54,178 nucleotides of DNA from Phycisphaerales bacterium (GTDB lineage Bacteria; Planctomycetota; Phycisphaerae; Tepidisphaerales; Tepidisphaeraceae): the NCBI GenBank assembly GCA_025361735.1, contig JANYKD010000131.1, positions 1 to 54,178 on the forward strand, read 5' to 3'. Shown here one piece after another: positions 18,901 to 25,297 of this stretch (positions are counted from its first letter, which is position 1; each line of letters begins with the position of its first letter). The translations under genes were made by a program, and so were the position numbers. The notes beneath the pieces are model-generated. The model saw only the letters and a list, made by a program, of their open reading frames with translations, had not been told where the DNA came from and did no database searches.

Positions 18901-19453
18901 ATTGCTGGAAAGCGTCAAGGTGTGTTGTACACGGATCAGCATCGAACTCTTCTGCCACGCACTGAGTCCCGCCAGCGCGCAGCTGTCTTTCGAGCAGCAC
19001 AGCGGGTGGATCCTGGCGGGTATCGACGTACCCGGGTGGATGCTTCACGCCTCCGCTGGGCAGTCGCAAGTTCTCAGCGCGGCCCTGTTTGGGCTTTACA
19101 GGCTCGCCGGCGTGGACCTGGTGAAGGAACAAATCGAGCGATTCGTCGGCGAATCTCCAGTCGCGATCGAAATATCTGAGAAGCGTCTGAGCGTCTGGAC
19201 GGGCGGGCGACTGGCCGAGCCGCGTGTGTTCGATCTAACTGGCGAGGATAGCTTCCCATCACCCGTTGGTAGTCGGCCGATTCTGTTCCGATCGCTTCCC
19301 CTGTCCCGCGACCAGTGGCGCCGGATCTGGACCTCGCCTGCTGGAATCGAGCCCAGTCTCGGGGTCGGCCTCACCATCGTTGGCACGGCTGGCACAGTGA
19401 TGTCCGGAGATAGTGGAGACCCATTCGACATTGAAACTGTAGTTCGTCGGTAA
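15977..19453 (+). CDS. Large conserved-looking membrane protein of unknown function
   Basis: An 1158-aa protein with no family I can name. Residues 1-550 look soluble and alpha-helical, with blocks such as 'GVFNEARFVLHRERYLG' and 'YFPAIQDP'. Several hydrophobic segments follow between about residues 555 and 870: around 'LLMPVGGSFLIMEAL', 'NVLILALILVGVLNW', 'KPLCVALFVVSLLP', 'WFYFSYFTRFAVNLL' and 'TVIPGIFGFLAWEL'. The C-terminal 280 residues are soluble again and contain 'IGSHGETMRRLLHPGFHSG'. Sequences of this kind occur, as I recall, as uncharacterised membrane proteins in planctomycetes. It begins about 200 bp after the phosphatase gene and ends at TAA 19451-19453. The coding-like sequence continues in the same frame beyond that stop (see the next gene). 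Confidence 0.7.
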   Translation: MATIPQTGRPGEATSAYNRLWLEARLREVEPSLVLVPAWLLQNIIALDRGFAVGAFAVPHREIHLIDRRRLLKLAQDDNLPLSADLPDVPVLILLARSEFAGREHQPTARVLRHYWQLLFHARLDAEFQRALSASSCDVAAVHARIERIGRGVFNEARFVLHRERYLGHGADERETYREFAAVYLEFHHFRPDLLPVYFPAIQDPSAVLAALSADVNSAQLLEQTRAAGADNAVAETELLLSSKLQASQLPDPVAGRRRITRDARRSPQLLAKARHAASAGNDVGAAVLRLRVYRTASHDKAIYNSAIEDLHRLVDRLTAALQLVPEAANGWREVLTVILAHSARGWWNPQARLLYDLQKVCVYHEKEIYSVGVVLWLLEFGRRPLCRPQPGQRLVLMGKSLRSALGRVSRVRLAPQQRRELTQLLHDALEHVESRLRQAARPVINETLDAGGLHPTDAVEEVARQKLTEELIDRLADRGFLTFGDLRDGIARNQIKFDDVSRSLRSFGGDPLLRIDRRLADSLDGVYHRAEVYLRFFQRGSSLFFGTRLGRFLTRTLLMPVGGSFLIMEALDHTIFLVIRKLTGHEWIRMSWLEEYDSAPLGRFLIDNVNVLILALILVGVLNWPAFRAVTGRACRLVGHALWSICIDIPCRLAKHPWILSITRSRTVRLLLRGIAKPLCVALFVVSLLPRTASPSTRWMVASGVFGIANILFNIRAGRALEQAVIHWLGGLANRLSVEVIADLFLRVSHFFRRRLEDFDRMVYAVDEWLRFRARQSNTAFIAKAAIGVPWFYFSYFTRFAVNLLVEPQINPIKHFPVVTVSHKLVLPQVKLVADGLHQLGLNAVRAGSMAATIVTVIPGIFGFLAWELRANWQLYRANASPSLKPVPIGSHGETMRRLLHPGFHSGTVPKLFARLRHAQRHAHDTGRAEEAAHSTIHKQLEAAEHVREAVAHFIERELISLLNQHPAWQSAPILLESVKVCCTRISIELFCHALSPASAQLSFEQHSGWILAGIDVPGWMLHASAGQSQVLSAALFGLYRLAGVDLVKEQIERFVGESPVAIEISEKRLSVWTGGRLAEPRVFDLTGEDSFPSPVGSRPILFRSLPLSRDQWRRIWTSPAGIEPSLGVGLTIVGTAGTVMSGDSGDPFDIETVVRR

Positions 19454-19483
19454 GTAGGTGGATACCCCACCGGAACCCACCGC

Positions 19484-20230
19484 ATGGGCAACGGCAACAT
19501 CCCGGACATGAATCAGTTGGAAGCTCGCATGTGGTTCTTTTACCTGTGCAGCCAGTATATCGATGTGGGCATCGAGGCCATTCACTTTGGCCAGATCGGC
19601 CTGATGGACCAGAATGACCGGCAACACGTCGGCTGGGTGGATATGCTCGACCGGGTTCGCGCCTACGCCCATACGCACGCCCGCCGGCATTTTGTGATTT
19701 GCGATGCCCACACGGCCAACGGCGTTTTTTTGAAAGATGGCAAGCTACTGTTTGATGCCCACGCCTTCCCGCTGCGCATTGCCCAGGACGGCGATCAGCC
19801 GCTGCAGGGCAAGCTGCAGGTTGGCTACACGGACGCGCTCTTCCTCAAGAGCAAGGGCGGCATTACCCCGAGCGGCTGGTCCGGCGAACACCTGCCCTAC
19901 CTGGTCGAGTTCGACAACTTCGGCGGCCGCAATCAGGGCCAGTCGAGCGCGGGTACGATCTTCGCCTGGGGCTATGACGAGATCACCTGGTTCTCGGTCC
20001 TGCCCGAGGCCGAACGCAACCAGTGGCTGAACTATGCCTGGAAGTGGATCAAGGAGACCGATCCAAACGGCCATCTGGAGATGCCCGGCAGCCGCGTGAT
20101 AACTCCGGCGCGGAACAGTGGCGGGCTGCGCTGGTATTGGGCCAACACCCGCAGCGACGCCTGCCCCAATGGCTCCAATACCGAGCAGACCATCAAGGAG
20201 ATTTGGGCGGCGGACTCCGAGAGGAAGTAG
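19484..20230 (+). CDS. 5'-truncated secreted glycoside-hydrolase-like protein
   Basis: A 248-aa frame that reads as the C-terminal part of a larger enzyme. Residue 1 falls inside a compact globular sequence, with no signal peptide and no ribosome-binding site. The coding look extends upstream of the ATG in the same frame ('YPTGTHRMGNGN') back to the TAA of the previous gene. The blocks 'IDVGIEAIHFGQIGLMD', 'RHFVICDAHTANG', 'LPYLVEFDNFGG' and 'FAWGYDEITWFSVLPE' alternate hydrophobic strands with acidic or aromatic residues, as in TIM-barrel glycoside hydrolases. I cannot assign a GH family. The neighbouring pectate-lyase-like gene suggests a polysaccharide-related locus. It may be a deletion remnant. 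Confidence 0.6.
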   Translation: MGNGNIPDMNQLEARMWFFYLCSQYIDVGIEAIHFGQIGLMDQNDRQHVGWVDMLDRVRAYAHTHARRHFVICDAHTANGVFLKDGKLLFDAHAFPLRIAQDGDQPLQGKLQVGYTDALFLKSKGGITPSGWSGEHLPYLVEFDNFGGRNQGQSSAGTIFAWGYDEITWFSVLPEAERNQWLNYAWKWIKETDPNGHLEMPGSRVITPARNSGGLRWYWANTRSDACPNGSNTEQTIKEIWAADSERK

Positions 20231-20280
20231 CATTAGCTGCGTCGCTGGCTCATTGCCTCTACAAACCAAAAGTAGGTCAC

Positions 20281-21069
20281 ATGGACTCGACAAGCACACT
20301 ATTCCAGGGCATCCTCATCCTCGCCTTGCCGCTCACGGCCTTTGGCCAGCCCAATCCGGCCGCGCCGACCACGATGCGCTCCGGCACAGGCCAGTGTGAC
20401 GTCACCCAGTTCGGCGCCATGGGCGATGGCAAGACCGACGCGACGGCCGCCTTTCAGCAGGCGATGGACAAGGCCAGCGCGGAAGGCGGTGGTGTGGTGG
20501 CAGCACCTCGGGGCAACTTCCTCTTCCGCGGCCATCTGCGCGTTCCCAACGCCGTCACCCTCCGCGGCATTTGGGAGTCGGTTCCCTCTCATAACGGAAT
20601 CCGCGACCGCGGTCTGCCCAAGCCCACCGACGACGGCACCACGTTCCTGATAACCGAAGGCGCGGGCAGCGAAGATGGAGACCCCTTCATTACGCTCAAC
20701 ACCAACAGCACCGTTCGTTTCCCCAACTGTGCCTTCTGGGGCCCGTGTAACCAGATCGCCGGGGTTGCCGGCCGCGGGCCCGTCGGCTTCAGCAACTGCA
20801 CATTCGTCCAGTGGGACCTGAAAGCCCGCGACGGCCGGGCGGCCCTGCAGATTCAGAGCGGCACTGTTCTCGTTCGCGGCTGCGAGTTTCGCCAGGCTGG
20901 CGCGCAGATATCGCTGGGCGAGGCCGTCCGCCGCGCCGTGATCACCGGCAATGTCATCACCGGCCCCACCCGTATCACCAACGCGAGCAAAGGCAGCGTA
21001 CACATCTCCGACAACGCCGATTCCCCGGCCGTGCCTGGGCCTGCCACCAGGCCCGGCTCACCTGGGTAG
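20281..21069 (+). CDS. Secreted pectate-lyase-superfamily beta-helix protein, probably shortened
   Basis: A 262-aa protein with a signal peptide (hydrophobic 'GILILALPLTAFG', cleavage near residue 22). It then has the hallmark N-cap of the pectate-lyase_3/GH28-like right-handed beta-helix family: 'DVTQFGAMGDGKTDATAAFQQAM', followed by 'GGGVVAAPRGNFLFRGHLRVP'. These proteins bind or cleave acidic polysaccharides outside the cell. The middle passes abruptly from 'FITLNTNSTV' to 'RFPNCAFWGPCNQIAGVAG'; relatives I remember carry several more helix coils there, so an internal deletion is likely. The last 12 or so residues ('PGPATRPGSPG') come from a GC-rich hairpin (arms 21037-21043 and 21048-21054) and look added on. 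The ATG at 20281 is preferred because it gives the signal peptide. Confidence 0.65.
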   Translation: MDSTSTLFQGILILALPLTAFGQPNPAAPTTMRSGTGQCDVTQFGAMGDGKTDATAAFQQAMDKASAEGGGVVAAPRGNFLFRGHLRVPNAVTLRGIWESVPSHNGIRDRGLPKPTDDGTTFLITEGAGSEDGDPFITLNTNSTVRFPNCAFWGPCNQIAGVAGRGPVGFSNCTFVQWDLKARDGRAALQIQSGTVLVRGCEFRQAGAQISLGEAVRRAVITGNVITGPTRITNASKGSVHISDNADSPAVPGPATRPGSPG

Positions 21070-21135
21070 TGATATCGAATCCGATTCCGCTTTACTTCTG
21101 GCTCAGGCGGAGGGTCGAAGCTAAGGTATACAAGC

Positions 21136-23058
21136 ATGAAGATGATCCAGTTACTTGCGGCGGTCGTGGCGTTCTGGAGCTGCGCCGTGACGGCTTGGGC
21201 ACAGGCCCCGCAGCGCCAAGGCGGCGAATTGTCTCTGGAGAACCAATCGCTCCGGATCACGGCGACGCCCGGCCAGGCCAGCGTCGGGCTCTGGACCAAG
21301 ACGGCTGGTGTTGCCCGCCGTGTGGAGATTGTGTTGCAGTCGCACGGGGCCGCGCAAAGCGAGCCCATTGGCAAGGCACAAGTGGTTGAAGACGAGACGG
21401 GTGAGAAGGTCCTGCGGGTCACTGCAGGGATTGCCCAAGTGGAAATCACCCTTGGCTCCGGCCCGTTCGTCAAGATCACCCCGGTTCGGGACGCAGCCAG
21501 CGTCGAGGTCAAAGCCGCCACCCGCTACGTCGCCCTGCCCGACTTCTTCGCCGACGACGTGATCTTCGATCCGGTGAAGTTCAAGACTCCCAGGCTCGGC
21601 GTGCCCGCGGAGAACTTCCTGTTGCAATTCCTTGAAGGGGGCGACACGATCGTGATGTGTATCTGGCCGGGTAGCCTGAAACTGCCCGCCCGTGGCAAGG
21701 CGGCCGCGCCTGGCGGCAAGGCCGTCAAGGAAGGTCCGGACCCGCAGGTCGACCTGTTGCTGGGTGGCGAGGGCCAGGCCCGCCGTGTCTCCGCCGCGCG
21801 GATCGAGTTCCAGAACAAACCGGTCTACGTCGGCATCCTGGAGCAGAAGGGCATCTGGCACGATGAGGAAGTGAGCGGTATGCCGGGCTACAAGCCCGCG
21901 CCCATCGCCTGGAAACCGCCCTTCGAGGCCCGCTGGCGCGGCGACTTCATCGTGGCCGATGGCAAGACCCTGTCGGACTGGCCCACGCGGCACCAGTCCT
22001 TCGACTTCCAGAGCACCAGCAACCCAAGGACCAACCGATGGTGGGAGCGCGGCACCGATCCGATGGACGCTCGTTTCGCAGCCGCTACGAGCAACGTGCG
22101 GCCCGAGAACTGGTGGGAGCGGGGCGATGAGAACGCGCCGCAAATCTGGCAGGAGTCGCTGGCCAGTTTCTTCATCTATCCGGCCGTTTTCAAAGGCGAT
22201 GAGGCCCGCCTGTGCCTCTACGTGGACAAAGCCAAGCGCGACAAGCGGGGCGACGGCCAGAGCGGCAGCAAACTTACTGCAGTGACCATGCCACATGTCT
22301 ACGAGCGGGTCATCATCTATCCGATTGGCCGGGTGAGGACGACGCCGCTGGCCGCGTACACGCCGGTGGACCTGATGCGGGAGGCGCTGGGGACGGGTCC
22401 GTGCGAGTACGTGCTGGACCTGGCAGGCGTCAAGCCACAGCCGGCCGGCGGCGATCGCCCGATCCTTTCCTACGCCACCTGCGGCCTGTGGAATGACCAC
22501 ATCTCACCGATTACTCGCCAGTTCAAGAATCGTCCCGACGGCGGGAACGAGCCGCTGGATGCGAAGACCAAGGCTCACTTGATCCAGGCGCTGGAGGAGA
22601 TGTGGTACTTTGTTCACGCCGTTCACGATCGGTTGCGCGAGTATCGCACCTGGGGCGCGGACATGGCGGCCTTCTGCCAGCGGGAGGCGGCGGGCAGTGG
22701 CAGCGTCAGGCCGCTGGCCGAGAAGGCTCTGCTGCATGTGCAGCGGCTCAACGCCGACATGGGCCGTCACAATTTCGACGGAGCCGGCTCAGAAGTCTAT
22801 TGGAAGGAGCGTATCCCGCAGTTGATCGCCATGGTGCAGAAGGACCAGTATTCCGAAGTCGCGACCATCGGCAAGATCCGTGACCTGGGCAACGACCAGG
22901 ACGAGCGGGTCTCGCGATGCCGGCAGTACGTCAAGGCCGTGCAGCAGGAGGTCCTTCTGCAGGATATTGCCGATGCCGAAGCCCGGCGCTTCGCCGCGGA
23001 CGTGCGTGAGCGTTGCCATCGGATGCTCCGCAATATGCATCCGAAGGAAGGATTCTAA
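21136..23058 (+). CDS. Secreted protein of unknown function (640 aa)
   Basis: A 640-aa protein with a clear Sec signal peptide (Lys2, hydrophobic 'LLAAVVAFWSCAVTAWAQA', cleavage near residue 23). The first half is beta-rich ('SLENQSLRITATPGQASVGLW') and could form a sugar-binding or galactose-mutarotase-like sandwich. The middle contains repeated Trp/Arg blocks ('NRWWERGTDP', 'ENWWERGDEN'). The last 170 residues are alpha-helical. No catalytic motif is recognised. It lies 67 bp after the beta-helix gene on the same strand, so it probably belongs to the same extracellular-polysaccharide locus. The ATG at 21136 is preceded by a weak AAGG at 21124-21127. Confidence 0.6.
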   Translation: MKMIQLLAAVVAFWSCAVTAWAQAPQRQGGELSLENQSLRITATPGQASVGLWTKTAGVARRVEIVLQSHGAAQSEPIGKAQVVEDETGEKVLRVTAGIAQVEITLGSGPFVKITPVRDAASVEVKAATRYVALPDFFADDVIFDPVKFKTPRLGVPAENFLLQFLEGGDTIVMCIWPGSLKLPARGKAAAPGGKAVKEGPDPQVDLLLGGEGQARRVSAARIEFQNKPVYVGILEQKGIWHDEEVSGMPGYKPAPIAWKPPFEARWRGDFIVADGKTLSDWPTRHQSFDFQSTSNPRTNRWWERGTDPMDARFAAATSNVRPENWWERGDENAPQIWQESLASFFIYPAVFKGDEARLCLYVDKAKRDKRGDGQSGSKLTAVTMPHVYERVIIYPIGRVRTTPLAAYTPVDLMREALGTGPCEYVLDLAGVKPQPAGGDRPILSYATCGLWNDHISPITRQFKNRPDGGNEPLDAKTKAHLIQALEEMWYFVHAVHDRLREYRTWGADMAAFCQREAAGSGSVRPLAEKALLHVQRLNADMGRHNFDGAGSEVYWKERIPQLIAMVQKDQYSEVATIGKIRDLGNDQDERVSRCRQYVKAVQQEVLLQDIADAEARRFAADVRERCHRMLRNMHPKEGF

Positions 23059-23432
23059 CGCTCCTCTATTCCGAGCCGTGTTCCATTGCTGGGCATACGC
23101 TACGGGCAAAGGCCGCGCAGACCACGATATGGCACCGGCTTCCGGTCTTCCTCAACCGTGCTCTGGCGATGTTGACCGTGAAGAGGCAGTGGAGTTCTTC
23201 CGGGCTGAATGCACCCGGCAGCCGAACCTGTTCGCCGTGATGAACCAGATCGTCGGCTGGTTGCCGGATTGGGGCAGCACGTTCACCATCGTGCCGGCGG
23301 TGTGACTGCGTCAGACTTGTCAGAGAATCCCTGGTAAACCATGGGAATCCTGCTAAAACCTGGGAACCCTGTAAAGCTCAGGGGGTAGCCAGTCTGACGT
23401 CATAACTCCTGTTTGCACCGGCTCTTTCGGTC
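23059..23432 (+). other. Non-coding or decayed interval before the tRNA remnant
   Basis: No intact gene is visible. One plus-strand frame, ending at TGA 23303-23305, has a coding look near its end ('RQPNLFAVMNQIVGWLPDWG') and may be the tail of a lost gene. It has no plausible start, because upstream it simply overlaps the previous gene in another frame. The last 110 bp carry three short direct repeats, annotated separately. Confidence 0.4.
23325..23382. repeat. Three tandem imperfect 19-20 bp repeats
   Basis: The units are 23325-23344, 23345-23363 and 23364-23382. Each starts GAAYCC, has a central GTAAA/CTAAA core and ends near TGG/AGG. They sit about 50 bp upstream of the damaged tRNA-Arg. 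They are contiguous without spacers, so this is not a CRISPR array. The position next to a tRNA and an integrase fragment is where arm-type integrase binding sites are found, but that role is only inferred. Confidence 0.45.
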
Positions 23433-23500
23433 GTTTTCTCCCTGCATAGTGCAGCGGCCTCCGGAGCCGAAGGTTATAGGTTCGACTCCTATCGGGAACG
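23433..23500 (+). pseudogene. Damaged tRNA-Arg(CCG) or integration-site copy
   Basis: The 3' half is a good tRNA-Arg(CCG). The anticodon stem is 23454-23458/23466-23470, with loop C-U-CCG-G-A (anticodon 23461-23463). The variable loop is 23471-23475. The T arm is 23476-23492, with a perfect 5-bp stem ATAGG/CCTAT and loop TTCGACT. The 3' acceptor strand is CGGGAAC at 23493-23499, discriminator G at 23500. The 5' strand at 23433-23439 (GTTTTCT) can pair with it at six of seven positions using G-U pairs. Only 14 nt lie between the acceptor strand and the anticodon stem, against about 19 in a normal tRNA, so the D arm is damaged. No CCA is encoded. It is most likely a tRNA remnant at an element's attachment site. 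Confidence 0.55.
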
Positions 23501-23539
23501 CTTCTTCCAGTCCTTATGTTGCGGCCAATTGTGTAGCGC

Positions 23540-24088
23540 CTACCAAAACCTTCCTCTGCGGAAAACGCCGCTTTGGCCCCACTTGGTCAGTTCGTGATCC
23601 TTGCGCGTCCACGCCTGCACATAGGCCTTGGCCGATTTCCGGGTCACATGAACGATCCCAGAAGTGAAGTCGATGTCGGACCAGGTCAGATTCATCGGTT
23701 CGCGAAGCCGGATGCCCGTCGTGTAGATGAGCACGAGCATGGCCCGCCATAGCGGCTCGGCCGTGGTGTCACGGAAGGCCACGGCCAGTTTGCCGTGCAG
23801 GACGAAATGGCCCAGCTCATGAGCACAGGTGAATCGGAATCGTGCTTCGTGGGCTAGGAGTGCTTCGCTTATGAGCATCTCACGATTCTGGAGGAACGCG
23901 GCGCCCAACACGTCAGCACCCAGCTGCGAAAGATCCTCGATGCCGAATCGGATACCCAGAGGTCCCTCGATCCAAGACTCCGCGGGTATCGGCATTGGAA
24001 TCTTCGTCAAGGATAGCTTGGTCAAGCAGCGGGCGATGCATGCCTCTGCCTCCCGCTCAATGGCGTGACCAACCGTTCTTCGAGCCAC
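23540..24088 (-). pseudogene. Chimeric ORF: ImmA/IrrE-type peptidase fused to a tyrosine-integrase fragment
   Basis: A 182-aa frame. Residues 1 to about 110 match the ImmA/IrrE metallopeptidase family: 'RFRFTCAHELGHFVLH' gives the HExxH zinc motif, preceded by 'PLGIRFGIEDLSQLGA'. ImmA peptidases cleave phage or ICE repressors. From about residue 115 the sequence changes to a tyrosine recombinase catalytic core: 'LIYTTGIRLREPMNLTWSDIDF', containing the first catalytic Arg (Arg at 'TGIRLRE'), then 'IVHVTRKSAKAY'. It stops shortly after 'TRKDHEL', before the later catalytic His/Arg/Tyr, so the integrase cannot be active. Two broken genes have been joined. The frame ends 40 bp from the tRNA remnant, as expected for a tRNA-targeted element. 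Confidence 0.65.
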
Positions 24089-24456
24089 TGCTGCGGGACG
24101 CCCGGCGGCGGGTCAACATCCACATCGCGATGGCCGACGCCGGTTATGACTCGGAGGCCAATCACCGTCTGGCTCGACAGGAGTTGGGCGTGCGGTCGAT
24201 CATCCCGCCCAACGCTGGCCGGCCCACCACTAAGCCGGCTCCCACGTGGTTCCGCCGCCTGATGCAACAACGATTCAAACGCAAGGCTGACAAACGATAC
24301 TATGGCCAGAGTTGGCAGGTCGAAACCGTGAATTCCATGATCAAACGCAATCTCGGCTCGGCCCTGCGCGCCAAGACCGCTCGCCGAAGATCCATGGAAC
24401 TGCTCCTGCGAGTTGTCACACACAACCTCATGATTCTGGCAAAAGTAGAGGGTTGA
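24079..24456 (+). pseudogene. IS4/IS5-type DDE transposase, C-terminal fragment
   Basis: About 125 codons resemble the end of a DDE transposase. 'MADAGYDSEANH' contains the second catalytic Asp, 'VRSIIPPNAGRP' is a typical strand, and 'YYGQSWQVETVNSMIKR' matches the C-terminal Y-(2)-R-(3)-E-(6)-K signature, except that the Arg position is Ser. The N-terminal part with the first Asp is missing: the frame upstream of about 24079 is the antisense of the ImmA fragment. The stop TGA is at 24454-24456. No terminal inverted repeats or target duplication could be seen. It is an inactive insertion-sequence remnant. Confidence 0.7.
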
Positions 24457-25000
24457 GACAGAGCAGGAACGTCACTTTTCTGTCGCATAGGTGTCGCATT
24501 CCGCGTCGAACGCTCGTGGTGGAACCCATCCTTCGGCCTGCAATGATGTCAACGCCAACACGGGTAGCATCAATGCTCGCAGCTGCACATCGCTCCGGCG
24601 GATGGGGATTCGCGGGGACGACACTATCGGCTAGCTTTCGCACGAATACATGCCCCGCGATCTGGCGGACAGGCACGCCGCCGAGGAGCAGTGCGTCATC
24701 TGCTCTGGAAGACCCCTGCGGAACGTCGTCGAGGCGGGCCTTGGCGAAGAGGACGCGCCACTGGGTCAGCATCTGCGGAATGATTTCAGAGCAGGACGTG
24801 TGTTTACTCAATCATCGATCCTGAGGTTAGTTGGCGAACGGCCTGCGAAGTATTACGAACGGTCGGGATGCAGGATTTCTTTTCCGCTGCGCAGGATGCG
24901 GGCCGGGGCCGCGTAATCATTGATGTTCGGGAAGTGAACGATCGGGACAGTCAAGACAATGGGTTGCGACGCCGAATCGGGACAACCGGACAGAACAAAT
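24457..25000. other. Gene-poor interval upstream of the RiPP precursor
   Basis: About 540 bp without a recognisable gene. Frames exist on both strands (for example minus 24428-24811 and plus 24650-24916), but they overlap each other antisense, have no ribosome-binding site and match no family. The stretch probably contains the right end of the decayed mobile element and the promoter of the precursor gene. No convincing -35/-10 pair was found. Confidence 0.4.
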
Positions 25001-25006
25001 AAGGAG
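25001..25006 (+). promoter_or_regulatory. Strong ribosome-binding site of the precursor peptide gene
   Basis: AAGGAG is 7 nt before the ATG at 25014. A near-perfect Shine-Dalgarno is unusual in this window, where most genes have weak ones. It supports the small ORF as a real and well-expressed gene. Confidence 0.7.
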
Positions 25007-25013
25007 TACAGCC

Positions 25014-25205
25014 ATGATTACCCGCCAACTAGTTTCCCACGCGTTCAAGAGTGAAGCCACCAAGGATCCGATCAAGGCCGAATCCAAGACTGCTTATGAG
25101 ACCCCCAAGGCGATGCCGATCGGAACCGCTCAGCAACTGCTCCAGGGCTGCTGGACCTACGCGACCTACAAGGATGCCTGGGGTTCCTACTATACCTACT
25201 CCTGA
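25014..25205 (+). CDS. Candidate lasso-type RiPP precursor peptide (63 aa)
   Basis: A 63-aa peptide with a charged N-terminal leader and an aromatic C-terminus. The leader contains Y28-E-T-P31, the YxxP motif by which lasso leaders are bound by the RRE (PqqD-like) protein. It is followed at the usual distance by I36-G37 and L42-L43, then G45. The pattern aligns with known lasso leaders ('YE-P-L---G-----L--G'), except that the usual Thr at -2 is Leu if the core starts at Gly45. The core is either G45-S63 (19 aa, Asp54 at position 10) or C46-S63 (18 aa, Asp54 at position 9). The tail has five aromatic residues after the Asp (W56, Y59, Y60, Y62 and the preceding Y52 in the ring), suitable as steric plugs. 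It lies upstream of cyclase, leader peptidase and exporter genes. The product is undetermined. Confidence 0.75.
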   Translation: MITRQLVSHAFKSEATKDPIKAESKTAYETPKAMPIGTAQQLLQGCWTYATYKDAWGSYYTYS

Positions 25206-25235
25206 TTCACGACGGACAAACTCAGTACACCAACC

Positions 25236-25263
25236 ACCGCCGTCGAGCCCTCTCGACGGCGGT
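25236..25263 (+). terminator. Hairpin after the precursor gene
   Basis: A perfect 12-bp stem (25236-25247 with 25252-25263) with a CCCT loop begins 31 bp after the precursor stop. There is no T run, so it could be a leaky terminator or an mRNA-stabilising hairpin between a highly expressed precursor and the sigma-factor gene. Confidence 0.6.
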
Positions 25264-25297
25264 TCAGGAGTTGGGGCAATGAGCCGGGTTTGCGAAA

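Noticed and set aside
16703-19132. Long minus-strand ORF of 809 aa
   Set aside because: It lies entirely antisense to the 1158-aa membrane protein, has no domain or ribosome-binding site, and is the usual GC-rich shadow. The same applies to minus 2661-3713, 5776-7278, 7542-8369, 21151-22500, 33687-34673, 41092-42318 and 44856-46094.
23325-23382. Three short repeats as a possible CRISPR array
   Set aside because: The units touch each other without spacers, differ from one another, and no cas gene is in the window.
24428-24811. Minus-strand ORF of 127 aa in the mobile-element scar
   Set aside because: It has no family resemblance, no ribosome-binding site, and overlaps an equally open plus-strand frame and the transposase tail.
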